Origin: Ilumatobacteraceae bacterium | GTDB lineage: Bacteria > Actinomycetota > Acidimicrobiia > Acidimicrobiales > Ilumatobacteraceae | Direction of reading: 5' to 3' | NCBI GenBank assembly: GCA_016650435.1 | Contig: JAENVT010000002.1 | Span: 1-5,947, forward strand | DNA: 5,947 nucleotides | Shown here: positions 1 to 5,258 of the stretch, one piece after another | Layout of the letters: the number at the start of each line of letters is the position of its first letter | Position numbering within the stretch: position 1 is the stretch's first letter | Notes under the pieces: generated by a model | Seen by the model: only the letters and a program-made list of their open reading frames with translations | What the model was told of the DNA's origin: nothing | Database searches by the model: none | Translations under genes and position numbers: made by a program

Positions 1-837
1 CGCAACGAGGCTGAAGACGATGGTGACGACCAGCGAGCCTGAACTGTGCAAACGCGACCTGGCATCGGCCATCGACGGCTGCCATGCCGATATGGAAACC
101 ATCGCCAGGCCGACCAACCAGAAGGCGTCGAGGAACGTGCCTTGAACATACGAATCCGTGCTCAACCTGAGGAGATACACGATGTCGCCGACGGCAAACA
201 CGCAGAGGCCGGATGCGAGGGCTGCCCATTGGCGACCGCGCCATTGACCGCGCAGGGTCAGCACGCCGACGATGACCGAGAGCAACATCAGATCCGACAG
301 CGGGTACGACGCCGCGACGCTCAGCGAGAACCAGTTTCCAGTGAGGTGCCTCAGGGTGGTGTGCAGAACGAGAGCCGCGCCAAGGGCCGCGAACCCGAGC
401 ACGCCGACGAGCCCATCCAGCCAGACGCCGATCTGCCTTTTTCCAAGGTCCGCTCGGGCCAACAGCAGCACAGCCGCGATGAAGAATGGATACGCCCCGA
501 GATAGCCGGCGTCGGCCAGGTTCGGGAACGGAACCGGATCGAGGTACTGGACGTGAGCGACGTAGACGATGTTTCCGGCCGTGAACATCAGCCCGCCGCA
601 GCCCAACAAGGCGAACGCCAACCGGTTGACGCGGACCAGCGCGACGCGCAGAAGGCACAGCACAGGGCACAAGGCGAGGGCAAAATTGGCAAGGAAGCCC
701 TCGAACAAAACCTCGTACCCTTCGCCACGAACGAGCAACGACGACACGTACGCCACCAGGGCCGAGACGAGCAAAATCTGAGCGCACCGGACCGTCGCCG
801 GCAACTTCGACGTGCCGACAACCTTCTCGTAGCGCAA
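1..837 (-). CDS. Multi-pass membrane protein, N-terminal part (probable sensor module of a GGDEF/EAL-type protein)
   Basis: The reverse strand is open for 279 codons from a TTG at 837 and leaves the window at base 1, so the C-terminus is missing. I chose TTG because GGAG lies five bases upstream and an in-frame TAG lies just before that. The protein is strongly hydrophobic, with about nine predicted membrane segments near residues 19-36, 46-66, 72-95, 110-128, 137-157, 168-192, 198-220, 234-250 and from 268 on. The loop with YLDPVPFPNLADAGYLGAYP (about 97-116) resembles the integral membrane sensor module that precedes diguanylate cyclase/phosphodiesterase domains in many Actinomycetota. That family assignment is from memory of the pattern. 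No GGDEF or EAL motif lies inside the window, so the output domain is a prediction. It is divergent from the TetR gene and need not belong to its regulon. Confidence 0.72.
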   Translation of the reverse strand, partial: MRYEKVVGTSKLPATVRCAQILLVSALVAYVSSLLVRGEGYEVLFEGFLANFALALCPVLCLLRVALVRVNRLAFALLGCGGLMFTAGNIVYVAHVQYLDPVPFPNLADAGYLGAYPFFIAAVLLLARADLGKRQIGVWLDGLVGVLGFAALGAALVLHTTLRHLTGNWFSLSVAASYPLSDLMLLSVIVGVLTLRGQWRGRQWAALASGLCVFAVGDIVYLLRLSTDSYVQGTFLDAFWLVGLAMVSISAWQPSMADARSRLHSSGSLVVTIVFSLVA

Positions 838-953
838 AATGTCTCCAGTTCCTCTCGACTACCATCGGCCCCCTATCTTGGGACTTGATCGGTTGGACGG
901 TGTGTCCATCCTGCTCTGTCCCTATATCCGGCCTTGGCTCAGAATTTCGTGGC

Positions 954-982
954 TTGACGACAATCCGTCGAACTGGCATCAT
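954..982 (+). promoter_or_regulatory. Sigma70-type promoter P1 of the TetR-hydrolase/GT operon
   Basis: TTGACG at 954-959 and CATCAT at 977-982 are separated by exactly 17 bases, a good match to a housekeeping sigma factor promoter. Transcription would start near 989, inside the palindrome, giving a leader of about 25 bases before the GTG at 1014. The same arrangement with the same spacing recurs at 3779-3807, which strongly supports the call. Confidence 0.8.
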
Positions 983-1000
983 TCGGTCGATCGACCGAAT
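981..1000. promoter_or_regulatory. Operator O1, perfect 20-bp palindrome, probable TetR binding site
   Basis: ATTCGGTCGATCGACCGAAT is a perfect inverted repeat with no spacer. It begins in the last bases of the -10 element and covers the expected transcription start, so a bound repressor would block RNA polymerase. It sits 14 bases before the start of a TetR-family gene, the classic autoregulation arrangement. The 18-bp core recurs at 3807-3824 at the same position relative to a second promoter. That TetR is the binder is inferred from proximity and dyad form. Confidence 0.85.
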
Positions 1001-1013
1001 GGAGAGATCACCC

Positions 1014-1625
1014 GTGGCTGTCAGCGTTTCAACCAAAGAGCCGACTCTGTCGACGGCCCAACGAATTCTCACCGCCGCTCGCGACGCGTTGCTCGAGTCA
1101 GGATTCGCTGCTCTGTCGACCCGAAGTGTTGCCGAGAAGGCGGGGGTTCCCCTGTCGCAGATCCATTACCACTTCAGATCCAAGGAACAGCTCATCCTGG
1201 CGATGCTTCGTGAGGAAAACGACGCATTGGTCAGACGCCAAGCCGACATGTTCAAGCTCGACGTGCCGCTTGCCGAGCGATGGAATCTGGCCTGCGACTA
1301 CTTGGATGATGACCTCGACTCCGGCTACGTGCGTGTGCTGCAGGAGATGATGGCGGCGGGCTGGAGCTCGCCGGAGGTCCGCGATGGGGTGCGTGAACTG
1401 ATCGGCGGATGGACCCGGGTCCTTACCGAAGCCGCCGAGCAAGGACTGAAGGCAGGCACCGACTTCGGAACGTTTCAGACGAACGAAATAGTGGCCCTCG
1501 TAGTGAGCGCATTTCTCGGGGCCGAATCGATGATCCTGCTCGGTCTCGAGAACGATCAGCTACCGCTGCGTGGCGCATTGCGCCGGGTAGGTGAGGCACT
1601 GAGCGCAATGGAGAGCTCGCAATGA
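1014..1625 (+). CDS. TetR/AcrR-family transcriptional regulator
   Basis: A 203-residue protein, a normal TetR-family length. The N-terminal DNA-binding domain spans about residues 13-60. It shows helix 1 (AQRILTAARDALLESGF), then STRSVAEKAGVPLSQIHYHF, the helix-turn-helix with the typical Y-H-F end of the recognition helix, followed by RSKEQLILAML. The rest is the variable helical ligand and dimerisation domain, so the inducer cannot be read. The frame is open upstream to an ATG at 885. I prefer GTG 1014 because GGAGAG (1001-1006) lies seven bases before it, the predicted transcript starts near 989, and the earlier codons do not look like protein. The stop overlaps the next start as ATGA, so the two genes are co-translated. 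It is probably a repressor of its own operon and of the operon starting at 3867, given the shared palindromes. Confidence 0.93.
   Translation: MAVSVSTKEPTLSTAQRILTAARDALLESGFAALSTRSVAEKAGVPLSQIHYHFRSKEQLILAMLREENDALVRRQADMFKLDVPLAERWNLACDYLDDDLDSGYVRVLQEMMAAGWSSPEVRDGVRELIGGWTRVLTEAAEQGLKAGTDFGTFQTNEIVALVVSAFLGAESMILLGLENDQLPLRGALRRVGEALSAMESSQ
1610..1615 (+). promoter_or_regulatory. Ribosome binding site of the hydrolase-GT fusion gene
   Basis: GGAGAG lies inside the last codons of the TetR gene, six bases before the ATG at 1622. It is the same hexamer at nearly the same spacing as the one before the TetR start. Together with the ATGA overlap (1622-1625) it fixes the start of the fusion gene and indicates coupled translation. 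Confidence 0.75.
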
Positions 1626-3748
1626 GGGCTGCCTACCCCGACTGGGAGGGCATCGTCGAACGCGACGGTGCAAAGATCGCCTTCGAGGTCTACGAGTGCG
1701 CCGGAGCGCCGACGTTGTTGCTCACTCAGACTTGGCAGGTGGTTCATTCGCGTCACTGGAAGTTGATGATCCCGTACCTCTCGCGTCACTACCGGGTGGT
1801 CACGTACGATCCGGTCGGCAACGGCAAGTCAGACCGAATCTTCGACCGCGATCGTTATGGCGATCGATCTCAGGTCGACGATGCGGTTGCGGTGCTCGAC
1901 GCTACCGAGACGGCTACAGCGATCGCCGTTGGCCTTTCACGCGGCGGTGGCATCGCCACGATGCTCGGGGCGTTCCACCCCGATCGCATCGACGGCGTCA
2001 TAGCAATCGCTCCTACACACCGGTGGACTGTCGCCCATCCGGGCCGCGAGGCCATCTACGCCGGGATGTTCGACCGGGTCGAGAACCCAGACGGATGGGA
2101 GAAGTACAACGTCCATTACTGGCGCGAGAACTGGAAGGACTTCGTGGAGTTCTTCTTTGCCGAGTGTTGTTCGGATGCGCACTCGACAAAGCTGTGGGAC
2201 GACACGACTGCGTGGGCGATGGAGACTGAAGGCGAGCTGATCGCCCTCGCGGGCGAGGGCGCCGAGCAGATCAGCTACGCCGAGATGAAGGAGGCTGTAA
2301 CGGCGATGCGGATGCCGGTGCTGATCATCCATGGCACCGACGACCGAGTTGTCAGCTACGAGAGCTCGCTTCGATTGCAGGAGCGGATACCGCATGCCGA
2401 ACTCATCACCATGGAGGGCGCGGGCCATCTTCCAACCGGCAGATATCCCGTCCGGATCAACAACGCGATCAAGGCGTTCGCCGACCAGACGTACGGCCGC
2501 AGCGAGTCCAATGTCGCCTGCGCAACACGACAGACCGGCACCGCGCGGCGAAAGAAAGCTTTGATGATCTCATCGCCAATCGGTCTCGGCCACGCTCGCC
2601 GTGACGTGGCGATATGTCAGGAGCTTCGACTGCTTCACCCGGAGCTCGAGATCGAGTGGCTCGCGCAAGATCCGGTGACGAGAGTGCTCGCCCATGCCGG
2701 CGAAACCATTCATCCTGCATCGGCGTTGATGGCCAGCGAAACGGGCCATATCGAATCCGAGTCGGGAGAGCACGACCTGGCGGTGTTCCAGACCCTGCGC
2801 GACATGGACGAGATCCTGGTCGCCAACTTCATGATCTGCGACGAGGTCATTGCCGCCGGCGGCTACGACGTCGTGATCGGTGACGAGTCGTGGGAGCTCG
2901 ACTATCACCTCCACGAGAATCCTGACCTCAAGAAAACTGCCTACGCATGGATGACCGACTTCGTGGGATATCTCCCGATGCCGGAACGCGGCGATCGCGA
3001 AGCATTCGTGGCGGCTGACTACAACCTGGAGATGATCACCCAGATCGAGCGGTACGGGCGGATACGCGACAAGGCCATCTTCGTCGGCAACCCCGACGAC
3101 ATCGTGCCGGACCGATTCGGTCCAGACCTGCCGAACATCCGCGACTGGACCGAGGCTCACTACGACTTCGCCGGGTACGTCACCGGCTTCGATCCCGCCG
3201 CACTCGGCGACCGCGACGAACTGCGCGCCGAGCTCGGATACCACAGCGACGAACGTCTGTGCATCGTCGCCGTCGGCGGGTCGGGTGTCGGTGCGCACCT
3301 TCTGCGTCGCGTTGCTGCCGCCGCTCCGGCGGCACGGCGAGCAGTGGATGGTCTTCGATTCGTCATTGTCACCGGCCCCAGAATCGACCCGGCCACGATG
3401 CCAGCGGTCGAAGGAGTCGAGTATCGGCCATATGTCGATCGGCTGTACCGCCATCTTGCGTGCGCAGACGTCGCCGTGGTGCAAGGTGGTCTCACGACGA
3501 CCATGGAGCTGACGGCATGCAAGGTGCCGTTCATCTACGTACCGCTGCGCAATCACTTCGAGCAGAACTTTCATGTCCGCGCTCGACTCGATCGCTACAA
3601 CGCCGGTCGATATCTCGACTACGCCGATTCCGACCCAGACCATGTGGCCGAACTGATCGCAGATGAGATCGACCGACCCCCTGCGGTTCGCGACGTCGAA
3701 ACAGACGGCGCGGCCAAAGCGGCGGCGATGATCGCCGCATTGCTGTAG
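1622..3748 (+). CDS. Alpha/beta hydrolase fused to a GT-B (MurG/UGT-like) glycosyltransferase
   Basis: A 708-residue two-domain protein in one uninterrupted frame. Residues 1-290 form an alpha/beta hydrolase: the nucleophile elbow is GLSRG with Ser106, the acid is probably Asp241 in HGTDD, the base is His269 in GAGH, and a cap lies around 132-225. The usual His-Gly oxyanion motif after strand 3 is replaced by Thr35-Gln36. A polar linker (about 291-312) leads to a GT-B fold. Its N-terminal half has GLGHARRD (321-328). Its donor half has VGGSG (551-555) and a loop with QGG, T625-T627, E629, P641 and E647-Q648, as in nucleotide-sugar transferases of the MurG/UGT type. The family histidine before GG is Gln621. 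No signal peptide or membrane segment is seen, so it is probably cytoplasmic. Substrates are unknown. The hydrolase half could release, or act on, the acceptor glycosylated by the other half. Domain identity is confident, but the joint reaction is inference. Confidence 0.88.
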   Translation: MRAAYPDWEGIVERDGAKIAFEVYECAGAPTLLLTQTWQVVHSRHWKLMIPYLSRHYRVVTYDPVGNGKSDRIFDRDRYGDRSQVDDAVAVLDATETATAIAVGLSRGGGIATMLGAFHPDRIDGVIAIAPTHRWTVAHPGREAIYAGMFDRVENPDGWEKYNVHYWRENWKDFVEFFFAECCSDAHSTKLWDDTTAWAMETEGELIALAGEGAEQISYAEMKEAVTAMRMPVLIIHGTDDRVVSYESSLRLQERIPHAELITMEGAGHLPTGRYPVRINNAIKAFADQTYGRSESNVACATRQTGTARRKKALMISSPIGLGHARRDVAICQELRLLHPELEIEWLAQDPVTRVLAHAGETIHPASALMASETGHIESESGEHDLAVFQTLRDMDEILVANFMICDEVIAAGGYDVVIGDESWELDYHLHENPDLKKTAYAWMTDFVGYLPMPERGDREAFVAADYNLEMITQIERYGRIRDKAIFVGNPDDIVPDRFGPDLPNIRDWTEAHYDFAGYVTGFDPAALGDRDELRAELGYHSDERLCIVAVGGSGVGAHLLRRVAAAAPAARRAVDGLRFVIVTGPRIDPATMPAVEGVEYRPYVDRLYRHLACADVAVVQGGLTTTMELTACKVPFIYVPLRNHFEQNFHVRARLDRYNAGRYLDYADSDPDHVAELIADEIDRPPAVRDVETDGAAKAAAMIAALL

Positions 3749-3755
3749 CAGCAAT
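3739..3755 (+). terminator. Hairpin spanning the stop codon of the fusion gene, possible terminator
   Basis: ATTGCTG (3739-3745) and CAGCAAT (3749-3755) form a seven-pair stem whose three-base loop is the TAG stop codon. Two more pairs (3736-3737 with 3757-3758) follow after one mismatch. No T-run follows, so it is not a canonical intrinsic terminator, though actinobacterial terminators often lack one. It sits between the two transcription units and may limit read-through into P2. Confidence 0.35.
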
Positions 3756-3778
3756 TCGCGACGACCACCGCAAACCGC

Positions 3779-3807
3779 TTGACGGGTTCATTTCGTTCTG
3801 GCATAAT
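3779..3807 (+). promoter_or_regulatory. Sigma70-type promoter P2 of the OsmC-methyltransferase-OsmC operon
   Basis: TTGACG at 3779-3784 and CATAAT at 3802-3807 are separated by 17 bases. P1 and P2 share GCTTGACG and, at the -10, CTGGCATNATTCGG, while their spacers differ. P2 has the better -10 (CATAAT against CATCAT), which suggests a stronger derepressed promoter. The expected start is near 3814, within the palindrome. Confidence 0.82.
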
Positions 3808-3824
3808 TCGGTCGATCGACCGAA
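3807..3824. promoter_or_regulatory. Operator O2, perfect 18-bp palindrome, second copy
   Basis: TTCGGTCGATCGACCGAA is identical to the core of O1 (982-999) and occupies the same position, beginning on the last base of the -10. Conservation of this block while the promoter spacers differ points to one regulator serving both promoters. The TetR protein encoded at 1014-1625 is the obvious candidate. Confidence 0.85.
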
Positions 3825-3866
3825 CGAACACACCAAATGCTTATCGCAGAAAGGAAACGAGACGAC

Positions 3867-4376
3867 GTGAACACCATCGCCATCGCAATCGACCGACTCG
3901 AATCGGTCCTCGGCCGCCGGGCCGACTTTGGCCACGCGACCAATCAATCGGTCACCACGCTCGGCGAAGGGCTGCGCTGCTCGACCGAAGAAGGCTCGTG
4001 GAATCTCGTCTCCGACCTCTCCGAGTCGCTCGGTGGGACAGGGTCCGCCCCATCGCCAGGGGTGCTCGTTCGCGCGGCATTGGGCAGCTGTCTCGCAATG
4101 ATGTACCAACTACGTGCGGCGAAGCACGGCATCGAGCTGACTTCGATTCGCGTGCTTGTCGAGACGGACTCCGAGATCGCTGGAATGCTCCTGTGCGATA
4201 CCGCGTCTCCGCCGGGGTACACCGGTATCCGATACCACGTCGAAATCGAGAGCCCGGCGCCGGATGCCGATGTGTTGCGGATCATCGATGAGGGTGACGA
4301 GTTGAGCCCGTTGCTCGACGTTTTTTCCAGGGTCAACACAGTGCAGCGCACAACCTCGATACGAGTGGCGGCCTGA
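3867..4376 (+). CDS. OsmC-family protein (first copy)
   Basis: A 169-residue protein with the OsmC/Ohr fold pattern: a Gly-rich strand region, then SPGVLVRAALGSC at about 63-75, a helix, and IELTSIRVLVET. Cys75 matches the peroxidatic cysteine of OsmC/Ohr peroxidases. The second, resolving cysteine, usually followed by Pro in the C-terminal half, appears to be Ser147 (LSPLLD). It therefore may not be a typical two-cysteine hydroperoxide reductase. Other cysteines are Cys38 and Cys110. I start it at GTG 3867, with AAGGAA at 3851-3856 upstream. An in-frame ATG at 3837 has no ribosome site and lies only about 23 bases from the predicted transcript start. This is the first gene of the P2 operon, and the methyltransferase start follows its stop after one base. 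The physiological substrate cannot be read from sequence. Confidence 0.87.
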   Translation: MNTIAIAIDRLESVLGRRADFGHATNQSVTTLGEGLRCSTEEGSWNLVSDLSESLGGTGSAPSPGVLVRAALGSCLAMMYQLRAAKHGIELTSIRVLVETDSEIAGMLLCDTASPPGYTGIRYHVEIESPAPDADVLRIIDEGDELSPLLDVFSRVNTVQRTTSIRVAA

Positions 4377-4377
4377 G

Positions 4378-5205
4378 ATGGAAGCGAAGCTTCAGCGATG
4401 GGTGCAGCGCCAGGGATGGGACCGCGCCTCGCAGTGCTACGAGAAGTACTGGCAGACACAGCTGCAACCGGCGATCGACCTCGTGTTGGCGACGGCAAAT
4501 GTTCAACAGGGCGAGCACGTGATCGACGTCGCCTGCGGAACAGGTTTGGCGACACTCCCCTCCGCAGCGCGGGTCGCTCCGACGGGTCGCGTTCTCGGTA
4601 CGGATCTCGCTCCGAAGATGGTCGCTGATCTAGAGCGCCGCGCTGCCGCGCTGGGCCTGACGAACGTCGACGTTGCCTGCCACGACGCCGAGGATCTTCG
4701 CGTCGACGAATCGTTCGATGTCGCCTTGTGTTCGCTCGGGTTGATGTATGTGCCAGCGCCGGCGGTAGCCGTCGGCGAACTGCACCGCGTTCTGCGACCA
4801 GGCGGCCGTGCGGTCGCATCGGTCTGGGGCGAGCGACGGAACTGCGGATGGGCCGAACTCTTCCCGATCGTCAGTGCTCGCGTCGCCTCCGACGTGTGCC
4901 CGATGTTCTTCGCGTTGGGTGCGCCCGGAGCCCTCGGCGGGCTGTTCACCGAAGCCGGCTTCGTCGACGTCGTGGAGACTCGGCTGCAGGTCGAGCTGCG
5001 GTATGCCGGCGACGAGGATGCTCTCGGCGCGGCATTCGTCGGCGGGCCGGTGGCGCTCGCGCACTCGAGGTTCGACGATGAAGCTCGTCGATCGGCGTAT
5101 CAGGAGTACCTGGCCTCGATCTCTCCCTATGCAGTCAACGGCGCCTACCACGTGCCCGGCGAGTTCGTCGTCGTGTCGGCACGGCGCGCGAGCGAACCGA
5201 TCTGA
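4378..5205 (+). CDS. Class I SAM-dependent methyltransferase (UbiE-like)
   Basis: A 275-residue protein with a Rossmann-type methyltransferase core. Motif I is VIDVACGTGLAT (48-59), the SAM-binding glycine loop. The acidic residue at the end of strand 2 is Asp76 in GTDLAPKM. HDAEDL (102-107) precedes FDVALCSLGLMYV (113-125), the strand-4 region, and LRPGGR (139-144) is the post-motif III signature. The C-terminal third (about 185-275) is probably the substrate cap. The family includes methylases of quinones and other small molecules, so the substrate is open. The ATG lies one base after the OsmC stop and lacks a clear ribosome site, so translation is probably coupled to the upstream gene. It lies between two OsmC genes in the P2 operon, consistent with a modifying pathway rather than a housekeeping role. 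Confidence 0.9.
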   Translation: MEAKLQRWVQRQGWDRASQCYEKYWQTQLQPAIDLVLATANVQQGEHVIDVACGTGLATLPSAARVAPTGRVLGTDLAPKMVADLERRAAALGLTNVDVACHDAEDLRVDESFDVALCSLGLMYVPAPAVAVGELHRVLRPGGRAVASVWGERRNCGWAELFPIVSARVASDVCPMFFALGAPGALGGLFTEAGFVDVVETRLQVELRYAGDEDALGAAFVGGPVALAHSRFDDEARRSAYQEYLASISPYAVNGAYHVPGEFVVVSARRASEPI

Positions 5206-5258
5206 ATCCTGTCTCGTATACACCCAACAGGCACCACCACAATGAAAGGAAATCAGCA
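5206..5258 (+). promoter_or_regulatory. Short gap with strong ribosome binding site for the second OsmC gene
   Basis: GAAAGGAAA (5244-5252) ends six bases before the ATG at 5259 and resembles the AGAAAGGAAA before the first OsmC gene. No convincing promoter or copy of the palindrome is present, so the second OsmC gene is probably transcribed from P2. Confidence 0.6.

Larger units (their letters stand above)
838..1013. other. Divergent intergenic region
   Basis: This 176-base stretch separates the minus-strand membrane gene from the TetR gene. Its right half carries the plus-strand promoter and operator annotated separately. Its left half should contain the promoter of the membrane gene, but I see no convincing -35/-10 pair on the minus strand. 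An imperfect dyad, GGTTGGAC-ggtgt-GTCCATCC (891-911, seven of eight pairs), lies 54-74 bases upstream of the membrane gene's start. It could be an operator or an RNA hairpin in that gene's leader, but this is weak. Confidence 0.5.

Noticed and set aside
46..888. Long plus-strand open frame (280 codons)
   Set aside because: Its product is low-complexity, rich in Arg, Gln, Glu and Asp, with no domain pattern. The opposite strand encodes a coherent membrane protein, so this is an antisense shadow.
885..1013. Upstream ATG start (885 or 999) for the TetR gene
   Set aside because: These lie before or just after the predicted transcription start, lack ribosome sites, and add residues unlike a TetR N-terminus. 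GTG 1014 has GGAGAG at ideal spacing.
2570..3754. Minus-strand open frame of 394 codons opposite the glycosyltransferase domain
   Set aside because: It mirrors strong GT-B coding on the plus strand, starts in the stop-codon hairpin without a ribosome site, and shows no recognisable motifs. It is a high-GC antisense artefact.
954..3824. The two promoter/operator copies as ends of a mobile element
   Set aside because: They are direct, not inverted, copies. The enclosed genes include no transposase or integrase, and similarity is limited to promoter-functional positions.
3837..3866. ATG 3837 as start of the first OsmC gene
   Set aside because: There is no ribosome site before it and it is only about 23 bases into the predicted transcript. 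GTG 3867 follows AAGGAA and fits better, though ATG 3837 is not excluded.
3944..4819. Minus-strand open frame of 291 codons across the first OsmC and methyltransferase genes
   Set aside because: The translation is Arg/Ser/Pro-rich and spans two well-supported plus-strand genes.
5208..5231. CCTGT/ACAGG inverted repeat and TATACA before the second OsmC gene, as terminator or promoter
   Set aside because: The stem is only five pairs with a 14-base loop, no T-run follows, and no -35 is found at proper spacing from TATACA.
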